In this document: piece by piece, positions 9,956 to 20,300 of the stretch | How positions within the stretch are numbered: position 1 is the stretch's first letter | Layout: the number at the start of each line of letters is the position of its first letter | Source: Bettongia penicillata ogilbyi | Taxonomy: Eukaryota > Chordata > Mammalia > Diprotodontia > Potoroidae | Reading direction: 5' to 3' | NCBI GenBank assembly: GCA_023548195.1 | Contig: JAJHZJ010000751.1 | Location: forward strand, 1,616,501 to 1,680,500 | DNA length: 64,000 nucleotides | Notes under the pieces: model-generated | Told to the model about the DNA's origin: nothing | Database searches by the model: none | What the model saw: only the letters and a program-made list of their open reading frames with translations | Position numbers and translations under genes: made by a program

Positions 9956-10274
9956 AGGAATTTGTTTTGAGACAAGGAGAATGTTTGTGAATGGTGTAAA
10001 AGCAGCCTCCTATCTATGGCTCTAAATTCTGAAGTTCCATGTGCCAAATGTGCTTTTAATCTCACGATATGCATATCTCCATGTGTAGATAAAATATAAT
10101 GGATTAAGGTTGATGCAGATTGCAATAAAGAACTGGGAGGATAATTTACATTACCACAGTCATGTAAAGGAAAACAACTTTGAAAGACATCAAAACTTTG
10201 ATCGATGTAGTAACCAATCATAACTTCAGAACCAATCATAATCTTCCTGCCTCTTAGTAGAGAAGTAATAGAAT
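9956..10274. other. Unclassified intergenic sequence
   Basis: Nothing supported. The antisense open frame here has no family signature. Confidence 0.4.
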
Positions 10275-10490
10275 TGACGTACAGTCAGTAAACATTTATT
10301 AAGCACCACTGTGTACCAAGTACTGTGATACATGCTAAGGATGGGAAGAAAAGTAGAAGTCCCTGATCTCAAGGGGCCCACAGTCTAATGGGGAAAATAT
10401 ATAAACAACTATGTACAAACAAGCTATGTAAACGGTAAATTGTAAATAAACAACACAGAGAAGGCACTAAAAGCAAGAGAAATCAGGAAA
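10275..10490 (-). mobile_element. L2 LINE 3' end
   Basis: Plus strand reads 'taaacatttattaagcacca', 'ctcaaggggcccacagtcta', 'caactatgtacaaacaagct'. Confidence 0.85.
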
Positions 10491-10599
10491 GGCTTCCTAT
10501 AGACAAATTCAGTGTGTTGATATATTTCACCTGACTGTATTTATTGGTTATAAGAGAGGGCTTCTAAAGAGGATAGGGAGGAATTGGGTCATGACATTG

Positions 10600-10700
10600 A
10601 TGGAACAGAAGAAAGAAGTGGAAGATGAGGAGAGGGGAAGGAGAAAAGGAGGAAGACGAGGAAGAGAAAAGAAAGGAAGGGAAGGAAAAGGAAGGGACTT
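10600..10700. repeat. Purine-rich (GA) low-complexity tract
   Basis: Nearly pure A/G on the plus strand. Confidence 0.8.
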
Positions 10701-11374
10701 CAATGAAATAGTTTTTTAAATGTGCAGAAGTGAGCAGAAGTAGCTTCAGAAAGAAATGCAGACAAGCAGAATAGTGGTGCTATGTATGAAATTTAGCATA
10801 CATTTCAAAAAAAAGCAAATCGTTCAAACTAGGAAGTCCCAGTTTCATAAACAACCTTATTTTCTGTTCTTCGTATAGTTTGTTGTCTGCTAATTTCATA
10901 ATTAAAAAAATCAAACAGTAAAGAATAATCAAATGTGGCTTTAAAGAACTAAGGACAAGTGGATTTGCTTTGTTTAACAGTATTTATTGTTTGGAAAGGG
11001 ATTTGTCTACACCTGTGATTTCTTCTGTGTCAGGAAATCCTGGTGAGGAAACTACCCTTCCTGAGCAGCTCTGCCACTTTTAGTCTTAGAAAGCTTCCTG
11101 GGAAGTGGTAGTAATGATTTGGTTTTTTAAGCCTATCTATAATTTTGTAAGTAAGTGGGGAGAGAGAAAGTGAAAAGAATGAACATAGAGGGCTTTTTTT
11201 CTAGGAACTGGCCTATGAAAAAAAGGAGAGATGTAAGATGATAATTTTATGGAATGGCATGGTTGAATAAAAGTTTCTTATGAATGAGGAACCCTGTGTT
11301 TGTTTATAGGCAGTAGGGGAGAAAGGCAGGAGATAAAGGGAGATTGATCATTAGAAAGAAAGGAGATGCCAGGA
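10701..11374. other. Unclassified intergenic sequence
   Basis: No gene or repeat recognised. Confidence 0.4.
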
Positions 11375-11575
11375 TGCAGTGTGGTCCACTGGAAAAGATA
11401 TTGACTCTCCATGAGTCAGAGGACCTGAGTCCATGTCCTTCTTCTGATGCGTATTACCTGTGTAATCTTGGACAAGCCCCTAAACTTCTCCAGGCCTCAG
11501 TTCCTAATCTGTAAAATAAGGGAGTTGTACTAAATGGCCTTTGGAGTCCCTTCTGGCTTTAGAACTATGATCCTA
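11375..11575 (+). mobile_element. MIR-type SINE
   Basis: 'gcagtgtggtccactggaaa' head, 'ctcagttcctaatctgtaaa', and a tail 'ctaaatggcctttggagtcc...ctatgatcc', typical of the therian MIR variant. Confidence 0.75.
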
Positions 11576-11579
11576 TAAC

Positions 11580-11695
11580 ATTGGGAAAGTCATTTAATCT
11601 CCCTGAACCTCAGTTTCCTCATCTATAAAATAAGCATGTTAGATTAAATGGCATCTGACGTCCTTTTTGAGTCCAAGATCTATGATTCTACTATT
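11580..11695 (+). mobile_element. MIR-type SINE, 3' half in tandem
   Basis: Repeats the second half of the preceding SINE directly after it: 'cctcagtttcctcatctata', then 'ttagattaaatggcatctga' and 'gatctatgattct'. Confidence 0.7.
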
Positions 11696-11879
11696 GAAAG
11701 GACAAGCTCCCAGAGGAAACAAGAAAAGGTGAGATCAATATGACAAGGAAAAGACTTGGCCTCACAAAGAAAGAGCCTCCTTCTAAGGCTAGAGGAAGGA
11801 ATATCGAGCTTGAAAAACTGTTTATTAATAAAAACAATTTTAAGAATTAAGGGCAAGATTATACCTGAAATTCTGCAAT

Positions 11880-11950
11880 ACTTTTGGGGGGACAGAGGAG
11901 AGAGGAGGAAGAAGAGAAAGGAGGAGGAAGAGAAAGGAGGGAGGACCAGG
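11880..11950. repeat. Purine-rich (GGA/GAA) tract
   Basis: Almost only A and G on the plus strand. Confidence 0.75.
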
Positions 11951-12849
11951 GTAGAGAAGGGAGATTATTCAGGACTCCACATTTTCTGTAAGTTGAACTA
12001 TTGCCAGATGACTTAGGGACTTCACTCCAATTCATTGTGTATAGATGGAATACTTTTTACCAATCACGAGAAAGAAAAGACAGGTGAAAGTTGAATGCTG
12101 AAGCAGGATACTTCCAAACTGGTATAATATCAGATCGTAAATGCAATGCAGTACACCATGGCAGCTGAGAGCCAGAGGTTCCTTCCTCCCTGCCCCCTCC
12201 CCGTGAGAGAATCTATGCTGTCTATCAAACCAAGGCCCACATTTCTCTCCCATACATCATTGGCTACCTGCCTACCTTTAATTTCAGGTCCTTGAGATCT
12301 TATCTCATGAAATATTAAGGAATGCTTGGGCTTTCCTATTTTTAGTCCTATTTCTCAAAAGTGGTCTATTTGTATAATACATCAAAAGATAAGACAGAGT
12401 GCCTCTAGGTCTCTTCCCTTTGTTGGGGTATGTGGAAGGAAGGGAGGGGAGACTATTTTGAGAGTGAGTTTGTCTCTGGTCAGCTGAATCTTAGCAATGT
12501 GGTCATTGCTATTTAGGTCCTGGTTTTGCTATGTTGTTTGTAAGAAGTCTGCATTATCCAAGAAAACCAAGAACTTCCATCAGCAATGGCTGCCAGGGAA
12601 AGCCTGCCAAGTAATGAGACATAAGTGCCAGAAGGCTCAGTGGTCACTCACCTAGTAAGCCAACAGTTTCACGAACAAATGAGGTGAGGAGAGATCTTCC
12701 AGGCAAGGTGTGAACCACTTGTCAAGTTGCCAAGATTCCCTGGAAGGGGGTCTTCTCCAAATGATTTTCTGAGAAGGTAGGCAGCCCAAACTTCCTCTCC
12801 CTCCCTAATCGCATCTATTTGTCTCCTCTACTTAAAAGCTTCTGTTCCA
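11951..12849. other. Unclassified intergenic sequence
   Basis: About 900 bases with no gene or interspersed repeat recognised. Confidence 0.4.
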
Positions 12850-12955
12850 ATCATTTTAACATGTGTAAATTCTACACTCACTATGTATCGGGCACTGTGC
12901 TAGGCACAGTGATATAGAAACAAAACAGACCCTGCTTTCAAAAAGCTTAAGTGGG
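12850..12955 (-). mobile_element. L2 3' fragment
   Basis: 'tgtatcgggcactgtgctag' then 'ctttcaaaaagcttaag' on the plus strand. Confidence 0.6.
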
Positions 12956-13039
12956 TACTCCTTCCATTGACCCAAATATCACAGCTATTATATGATATAG
13001 GAGATCCTGAAACCATTAATGTACAGCTGTATGGGACTC

Positions 13040-13160
13040 CAGAAGCTATCTGTTCTACTCTCTCATTTTTACAGATAAGGAAAGTAAGCAACAGAGTGGT
13101 TAAGGAACTTCCCTACTGTCTCAGAGGGAAGATTTGTATCCAGGTCCTCTGAATTTAAAA
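13040..13160 (-). mobile_element. MIR fragment
   Basis: Antisense landmarks 'ctcatttttacagataagga' and 'tatccaggtcctctgaat'. Confidence 0.65.
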
Positions 13161-13445
13161 CAATCGATTTTGATTTTTCTTTTGTTTTCTTTTGTCTCTA
13201 AGTTGTTTCTCCCTTGTTGCTATGGCTAAGAAAATTGCTTACCTAATAGTCAGCTTCTGGGTGATAGGCCTCTCAAGTACTAGGCTGATTCTTGGTTAGC
13301 AAGCCTACCATTCATCCTTGGTCAACCCTGCCAGAGCTTTTGCTCCACTTATACAGGTCCCAACAACCCAGATCACCAAAACACCTGGATGAGGCATCAA
13401 AGTATGCAGGGAAGTAATCCCCAGAATGGTATAGTGGAAAACTAT

Positions 13446-13690
13446 GAAGCAGCTTGGTGACACAGTAATATATATAACAGTGACCCTGGAGTCAGGAGGA
13501 CCTGAGATCAAATCCAACCTCAGACACTGTATGACCCTGTATGTATCAGCTGTATGTCCTGGGCAAGTCATTTAACCCTGTTTGCCTCAGTTTCCTCATC
13601 TGTAAAATGAGCTGGAAAAGGAAATATCAAACCATTCCAGTATCCTTACCAAGAAAACCTCAAATAGGGTCACAAAGAATTGGATATGCC
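13446..13690 (+). mobile_element. tRNA-RTE SINE (MAR1-like)
   Basis: 'agcttggtgacacagtaata' head, 'gtcaggaggacctgagatca', and RTE-like tail 'ggaaaaggaaatatcaaacc...gggtcacaaagaattgg'. Confidence 0.8.
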
Positions 13691-13744
13691 TGAAAAACAG
13701 CATCTTTTTATCTCTAGCACCAGGGCTTGGTACAAAATAGAAAT

Positions 13745-13925
13745 GACTAAAACTACTGAATAAGAAAAACAACATGGTAGAAAGTGCATTGATCTTATGT
13801 AGACGATGACCTTAAATTCACATCTGAGCCCTACCACTTGCTACCTATGTAATGAAGCCTACATAGCTTTACCTCTCTGGGCATCAGCTTCCTTATCTGT
13901 AAAATGGATGGTCTGGACCAAATGT
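13745..13925 (+). mobile_element. MIR-type SINE
   Basis: 'acatggtagaaagtgcattg', 'cagcttccttatctgtaaaa', 'ggatggtctggaccaaat'. Confidence 0.65.
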
Positions 13926-13934
13926 TCTCCACGG

Positions 13935-14070
13935 CCTCTGTTTGGATGCTACCATGTACACCCCCCTCAGCTTTTTAGTACCCCTTTATGTATAGTCTTC
14001 TTCCATTAGAAAGCAGGGGATGTCTTTCTAGCTTGTATTTATATCCTCAGCACACCATAGTCAATAAAGC
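13935..14070 (+). mobile_element. L2 LINE 3' end
   Basis: 'cttccattagaaagcagggg', 'tatatcctcagcacacc', 'caataaagctttattaagc'. Confidence 0.65.
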
Positions 14071-14215
14071 TTTATTAAGCATATACTCTCTTATAAGCCC
14101 TGTGCTAAATGCTGATTAGGGTTAGGGTTAGAAAGACAAAGGATGGGCCCTGTTTCAAGAAGCTCATAATCTAACAGGGAAGACAACAACTAAGTACAAG
14201 CAAGAGATATACAGA
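14071..14215 (-). mobile_element. L2 LINE 3' end, tail-to-tail with the preceding copy
   Basis: 'gccctgtgctaaatgctgat', then 'agaagctcataatctaac' and 'caactaagtacaagcaag'. It contains a 16-base TTAGGG-like run at 14116-14131. Confidence 0.7.
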
Positions 14216-14220
14216 GATGC

Positions 14221-14520
14221 GTGTATGTGTTCATCCTTCATTGTCGAGAAATAGTGACATGACTTGCACTTGACTTTTTGTTCTGAGTGAGGGAGGACTG
14301 TGCAGGTAACCAGCCTCACTTCTCCTCCAGAGCCATCTGAATCCAGTGACCAGATATTCAGCAGGGTGACTGGAGATGACCTCGGATGAAGCAATTGGAG
14401 TTATGTGACTTGCCCAAGGTCACACAGCTAGTGAGTGTCAAGGGTCTGATGTGAGATTTGAACTCAGGTCCTCCTGACTCCTGCACTGGTGCTCTATCCA
14501 CTGTACCACCTAGTTGCCCC
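14221..14520 (-). mobile_element. tRNA SINE with AATGAAGGA-type tail
   Basis: From the right end, the minus strand reads 'ggggcaactaggtggtacag', a CORE-like middle with 'tgaccttgggcaagtcac', then 'tggtcactggattcagatgg'. It ends near 'tcaagtgcaagtcatgtcac' and 'aatgaaggat'. The terminal motif matches the tail of the RTE-like LINE at 5731-5760. It is a sister of 40809-41113. Confidence 0.8.
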
Positions 14521-15112
14521 AAATGGGAGATAATCAATAGAGGAAAGTCTCTTCCATTACAGGAGGTCAGGAAGCCTGGCAAGTAGTAAATGATCACTCT
14601 AGATGTAGGGTCACATGAATATGATGTGATGAAAAGTTAAGGAGGGGAAAGAAAGTTCTGAACAGTAGTGACACAACCAGGCCACTTTGGGAAACATTTT
14701 TACCATGGTGATTTTTTTCTTCTAGATGAGACAAATACCAAAGGTTCCCATTACCAATTGATGGTTCCTTTATATTTTGGCAATGTTTAGTGGCTAATAG
14801 CTCCCCACTTTGCAACCTCTCTCTAATCATCTTCCCTGCATATTCAGTTTTCTCTGTCTTCCTGGCACTGTCAGAATCTTACTGATTTTTTCTCACTTGA
14901 AATAGAAGAGTACCTTCAATCAATCAGCCACATTTCTTTTGGATGTCTGCTCTTTCTTGTAAATGAGAATAAAACATAGTTTCCCATTTTTCAAGTTCAG
15001 GAGAGTTATTATTTTTCAACACTGTAATCAGGAAACTGTGGTTGCCTCTCCTGAAACTAGGCATTAAAGTTGAGGATACCTGAAATATAATGAAAATAGA
15101 AACCATAATCGG
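14521..15112. other. Unclassified intergenic sequence
   Basis: No gene or repeat recognised. Confidence 0.4.
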
Positions 15113-15372
15113 GCAGTTAGGTGGCACAGTGGATAGAGTGCCATGTGGGATTTGGAGTCAGAAAAACCCATCTTCCTCAGTTTAAACATGGCCTGAGACA
15201 TTTATTAGCTGTACAGCCCTGGTCAAATCACTTAACCCCATTTGCCTCAGTTTTCTTATCTGCAAAATAAAGGAGAAGAGTAAATGGCAAGCTACTCTAG
15301 TATCTTTGCCAAAAACACCTTAGATGGGGCCACAGAGTCAGTACTGAAAACAACTGAGTGGCAACATCAACA
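15113..15372 (+). mobile_element. tRNA-RTE SINE (MAR1-like)
   Basis: Head 'gggcagttaggtggcacagt' and tail 'atggcaagctactctagtat...ggggccacagagtc' plus 'aacaactgagtggcaacatc'. Confidence 0.85.
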
Positions 15373-15439
15373 GAAGGTAGCAATAACATGTGAAATTGAT
15401 ACAGCATCTGGAATTTTGCAAGGTGTTTTGAATGAATCA

Positions 15440-15790
15440 TCCCATCTTGCTATTTTTATGATAGGATACTCCATGTCTCACATCTATACTTTAGCACTGG
15501 CTGTGTCCCATGCCCGAAGTGCACCCTTTTTCACCAGTTCCTCATAGAATCCCTAGTTTCCTTAAAAGCTTAGGTCAAACACTGACTCTACATGAAGCCT
15601 TTGCTAATCTCTTCAACTGGTCATGTCTTCCCCTAGAAATTGCCTTGTATTTCTTTCAAATATATTTTATATGCTTATATGGGTTAACTCTTTGAAGGCT
15701 GGGGCTGCTTCGTTTTTGTCTTTGTTTTCCCTCCTGCTTAATCCAGTCCCTAGCACTTATTAAGTACTTAAAAAAGGTTTGTAAATATAT
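15440..15790 (+). mobile_element. L2 LINE, ORF2 end and 3' terminus
   Basis: 'tggctgtgtcccatgcccga', 'tagaatccctagtttcctta', 'ctacatgaagcctttgctaa', then 'tccagtccctagcacttatt'. Confidence 0.75.
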
Positions 15791-15824
15791 TCAACCACCC
15801 TGTGAGTTGGGCTCCATAGGTCCT

Positions 15825-15905
15825 TCTATCTGCATTTTATAGTGAGGTATCTGACATCAGAAAAGTCAAGTGACTTGCCTAGGGTCACACAGTGAATGAA
15901 TACTC
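15825..15905 (-). mobile_element. MIR core fragment
   Basis: 'gtcaagtgacttgcctaggg' and 'tcacacagtga' on the plus strand. Confidence 0.7.
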
Positions 15906-15969
15906 AAGAAAACAACTATCCTCATCCAAGAGATGAATATTAGCATCCAAAATTATTGAATGCTAATGC

Positions 15970-16125
15970 AAGAAAGTCCCAGAGAGTCCATCTAACCAAT
16001 CTTGTCCTCCATTTCCTTTCTGAGGAAACTGAGTCCTATAATGATTACCCAGGCAGTCACTGACATAAGTTGAATATGAGTTTCCTGACTCCAAATCCAG
16101 TCTTCTTAAGCCTCTACCAAACTGC
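15970..16125 (-). mobile_element. MIR-type SINE
   Basis: 'agagtccatctaaccaatct', 'tttctgaggaaactgagtcc', 'tcctgactccaaatccagtc'. Confidence 0.65.
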
Positions 16126-17560
16126 CTTTTTTTTGAATGTTTAAATTGTCATTGCCTTTTCACCAACTTTTCTTCTCTTAAGGTATTATTTTCCCTTTGT
16201 GAGGAGAGAGAATGACATTTTTTCAAAAGATTTTTCTTTAAGAAATCAGTTCTTTTTTTCTTCTTTTTTCAACTTCTGTGCTCAGGACCCTTAATAACCA
16301 AGGTGTCTTGAAATGACACAGTCCAAAGAATGAAGCTGTTAAGCCCCATTATAATTTCTTTTTTTTTACTTTAATAAAATTAATCTGTCCGTGTAAACCT
16401 TGGGTTGGCTGAGTTGGTGCTTAGAATGCATCACAGCTCCACATTTGTGACACAGATAGATAACTATTAACTCCTTTTTAAGCTTTAAAATGCCTGAGAA
16501 TGACAGAGCAAAGAATCTGAAAAGTGCAGATCTTATTAAAATGGTTCGGGATGGAGCAGATGGCTGAAGAAGGCACACAAGCAAGAAGTAAATCTCCTGT
16601 TCTCCCTTTCTGATTGCTTTGCCCACAGAGGAATAACGATTCAAAGAAAATCAGTAATCATGGCGGATGTCATTAGCATATTCCCAATAAGGGAGCTTAT
16701 ATAAAAATTCCCAGAGAAAAGGAATGACTGCCGGATGATCAATGTGCCAATCGTACATTTCCAGCTGCCCCCCTTCTTCCCCAAATGAGGGATTCTTAAG
16801 ACTTTAAAAAATGGAAGTGTGGGAAATAAATGGACAAATATAGAGTTCTTTTTGAGGAAAAAATTGACAATGATAGTGGTTGTAAGGCCAGTGGATTTGT
16901 CAAGCCAGTCAATAGGCTTTGGGATACTTGAGCCTGCAAAGTTTCAGGATCCTAATTAAGGTTCTATGTAGAACGCAACGAAATCTGGGGACCTAAAAAA
17001 TATTGAATATCCCTCTTTTTCTCACCCCCCCTTTTGGCAATGGAGGATTAAACTAGCTGCAGTAAAAGTGGCCCTGACTGCTTTTTGGGGAATCCATGGA
17101 GCAAAGGTGTTTTCCCCCCTTAATTGATCAACAGAAACCATTTAATCAACACATCACCCATACAGGAAAACTTGGTATGAATTAGTGTTCCATTGTACGT
17201 GGCAAGGAAGCAGGGGAATCAAGATGAACTTTGGATCTCATCTGCAGATGACAAGAAAACAGTCTGGAAGATGCAATTTCTGTTAACTGCTAAGCAAGCA
17301 AAATGCAGATGCTTATTCAGAGCTCTGCATTTTGGAAAATCGCACCTGACGTGAACAGAACTTGTCATTTGGCAAGCATTCCCCATTGTTCCTTTCAGAG
17401 TCAATTTTCAAGGCTGCAAGCAGTGGAGGTAGGTGATGTGCAGCCTCCATTGTTAATGGAAACAGAAGGTTGGATTCCTGAAATATGACCCTTACGATAC
17501 TCCCTGTGGGCACCCCTGTATAAAAGCCACCCAACAGCTCCCAACTATACCCCACCATTG

Positions 17561-17570
17561 CTGTCAATCA
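17561..17570 (-). promoter_or_regulatory. PBX-MEIS/PREP composite motif
   Basis: The plus strand reads CTGTCAATCA, the exact reverse complement of the TGATTGACAG consensus for PBX with MEIS/PREP partners. A second TCAATC follows at once (17571-17576). A 10-base match can occur by chance, so context and conservation must decide. Confidence 0.35.
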
Positions 17571-17988
17571 TCAATCTCCCTAGTAAATCAGCCATGAGAC
17601 ACGATATTGACAGGTCTTCTGGTTAAATAGAGAAGGAGTAGGTAAAAGGGACACCATAATGCCATTATTGATTAGACCAGCAGGAGGCAGATGGTTAAAT
17701 AACACAAAGAGAACTGTCAGCTGAGTTTTAATTTTATTATGGAAGCCCAAACTTTCTATGGCGGCAGACAGATTGCCTTCATTTTTCATCCATAAAACAA
17801 CCATCTTGAACGTTTCATCAAAAAGGAATCTTTTTTCTCAAATGGCAATGCCACCAATAAAAACCTTTTATGTATGGCAAGTTGGCAGAAACTATTAATA
17901 AAATGTCTGTCAACTCCACATCTCTCTTATTCTCCTTAGGAGAAAAGGAAGAAATCATTAATTACAGTTTCTGTCACCCCACAAAGGA

Positions 17989-18001
17989 AACAATAATTGT
18001 T
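17989..18001. promoter_or_regulatory. Inverted SOX-like motif pair
   Basis: AACAAT-A-ATTGTT is a perfect inverted repeat of the SOX-type AACAAT core with a one-base spacer. SOX dimer sites usually have 3-5 bp spacing, so binding is uncertain. Confidence 0.25.
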
Positions 18002-19592
18002 CTGGTCTCTTAACAACATGAATTCACCTAGTGACCACTTCTCCTGAATTTGAAAGGGGTCGAATCCTTCTCCATCCAGACAAAACCTTTCCTCACATTG
18101 CCTGTGTCTGCTTGGGCAACAAATGTGGTATTTTAGGTTGACTCTTTAAAAGAGGATTATGAATATGGATAGGATGCAAATACTTCATCTATCTTAATCA
18201 GAATACAGGAATTCAAGCTGTTGAGGAAAAAAAAACTCTTAGAATTCCCATACAAGGGAAGAAATTCTTCGTGCTTATTGAGTTTAGGAAGACAGATTTT
18301 TAGATTAGAGATAAACTTAATGAATCTGTTCATTGGAAGGAGAACAGAGGAGCTACCAAAAAGCTCAGATTTATTCCCTGGCTGAGAAATAAGTGAAACA
18401 ACGCAAAGTTGCAGGAAGAAAGGAATCAACAAAAGTATTTTAACGCTCTAATATTGAGAGGTGTTTGTGGAGAGGGGGGGAAAGGGGGAAAGGAAAATTG
18501 AAAGGTCTTCCACTTTCAACTTGTTAAAAAAAAACAAACCTGTTCTCTTCAAATTAATTGACATCTGGGTTTTAAGGGTGTTTTGGTCTTTTCCCTTTTG
18601 CTTATATAGAGGCATATAAATGTCTATGTATACTGTATGTGCCGTGTTTATGAGGAGCGGAATGTGTGCCCCCATACACTCCATAAACGTATATGATTAA
18701 AAAAAAAGACAAAGGGACCCAGAATTACAAATATGCATTCCTTTTGAATTTGCAACAAAGGTTTAAGCAATAACAGAGTCTGTTGGAAGCTGCCAGCTTT
18801 CTTTATTATTTCAATTTATCTGTTCTGAATAAGTCAACAGTAAGGTCTTAGTTGCCAGGTTTACTTCATCTCATCTCAGCTCCGCATTTCCTTTCACGTT
18901 TAATAGATGCGTGCATTCTATGGACAAAAGTAGAACACTGCAAAGTAAAGGACATTTAACAAATGGAACTTTCCCACTGCATGTTATTTCTCTTTGTAAA
19001 AAAAAAAAAATTATATATTCCTATTTCTGAATATTGTTTCATACTCAACTAAATATTTAAAGTGGTGTATTCAGAGAATTTCATTTTGCCTTTTTTGGGG
19101 GGGAGTCCGTGGGGATCTGGAGCCAGGGGTCATCATGTTTTCCCTGTATGTAATAGACTGATTTTCCACTTCTCTGATCTTAAGAAGCAGAAAGGTCATA
19201 CAACAATTTCTTAAGCTTGGGAAGTAGAGATATGCTGGTGAAAGGTTCTTGAATTGGGCTATTTACAAGTCAGTTACAATGTGCCTCCTGGGATTTAAGA
19301 ATGAAGAAAATGCTCACTGTGTTGAAGAACGTAAGAAGGAAAGCTAGAGGCTTGATGTTCATTCAGCTTTGGACAGCATGACTCTGGCTGACAGATAAGA
19401 GTTTGGCAAGAACTGAAGTGGATGGAAAATTAAAGGATGCTAAATACAAATGGTAATATCTGTATAACAAATTAAATCCTAATGAGAACGAATGACAAAA
19501 TGAATCTAGTCAAGGGGACAAGTGATTCTTCAACCTTTTGTAGAGAGTTTGATTTTCCAGAAAGAAATCATTTTCTTTCCTAATTTTCTTTT

Positions 19593-19624
<32 letters not shown>

Positions 19625-19672
19625 CATATATCATATATATGTATATATATAATATACATATATTCCCATACA
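19593..19672. repeat. (TG)n followed by (TA)n microsatellite
   Basis: About 12 TG units pass into 'tatatatgtatatatata'-type repeats. Confidence 0.9.
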
Positions 19673-19724
19673 TATGTGTGCCTTTCTCTTCACAATACAT
19701 TCCATTTGATCCATTTCAGTTTGT

Positions 19725-19795
19725 CATTGTGTTCCTAGGGCTCAACACAGTGCCAGACACATAGGACATATTTACCGAATGTTTACTGAATGAAT
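19725..19795 (+). mobile_element. L2 3' terminus
   Basis: 'gtgttcctagggctcaacac', 'agtgccagacacatagga', then 'tgtttactgaatgaatc', an L2-type end. Confidence 0.65.
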
Positions 19796-19990
19796 CTCAT
19801 TCAATTTCATTCTATTGAACACACATCTATCTGATATCCACTATGTATAAAGAACTGTGTTTAGACCAAAACAGAACTATTACCTGTCCTCAAGAAGCAT
19901 ATATTCTACTAAGGGGGGGGTACATCATGGATATATAAATAAATGTAAAGTGTGCATGGCACAGATACAAGGGAGAAGTACAGATGGAGA
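19796..19990 (-). mobile_element. L2 3' end, tail-to-tail with the preceding copy
   Basis: 'tgatatccactatgtataaa', 'ctgtcctcaagaagcatata' and 'ttctactaagg' on the plus strand. Confidence 0.6.
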
Positions 19991-20049
19991 ATGAGAGAAA
20001 ATTTATGAAGAAGTTGATTTCTTATAATTTAGTGTTCATGTATTCATTT

Positions 20050-20160
20050 TAATTCAAAATGTGTTTATTATCTTCCTCCTATGGGCAAGGCAATGTTCTA
20101 TGCTCTTGGAATCCAAAAAGAATTACTATCTTCCTTCAAGGACACTCCAGTCTATTTGAA
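20050..20160 (-). mobile_element. L2 3' fragment
   Basis: 'tcctcctatgggcaaggcaa' and 'cttcaaggacactccagtct'. Confidence 0.55.
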
Positions 20161-20164
20161 AGAG

Positions 20165-20300
20165 GATCACAGAAAACAAAGCCATTGGACTGACAATGAG
20201 AGAGCCCGAATTCAAATCCTGCCTCTTGCTCTCAACTTCATCTGGAAAATAAGAAGGTTCATCTAGATGGTTTCTGTTTCCTCCCAACTCAATCTATGTT
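20165..20300 (+). mobile_element. MIR-type SINE
   Basis: 'attggactgacaatgagaga', 'attcaaatcctgcctcttgc', and tail 'catctagatggtttctg'. Confidence 0.55.

Larger units (their letters stand above)
16130..19580. other. Repeat-poor block, candidate conserved noncoding region
   Basis: About 3.4 kb in which I recognise no L1, L2, MIR or SINE, in a window otherwise packed with them. It contains no open frame with a protein-family signature, no splice-bounded exon I can defend and no CpG island. It is AT-rich and carries factor-like motifs, including a PBX-MEIS composite (17561-17570), a MEIS-type CTGTCAG (17714-17720) and paired SOX-like sites (17989-18001). Long repeat-free stretches of this kind are typical of ultraconserved-type enhancers around developmental regulators. 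That function is inference. Confidence 0.4.

Noticed and set aside
14116..14131. Telomere-like TTAGGGTTAGGGTTAG
   Set aside because: Only 2.7 units within an L2 3' end. Too short for an interstitial telomere tract.
17303..17567. Short overlapping open frames in the repeat-free block
   Set aside because: No start context, splice-site pair or protein signature. Better explained by chance in noncoding DNA.
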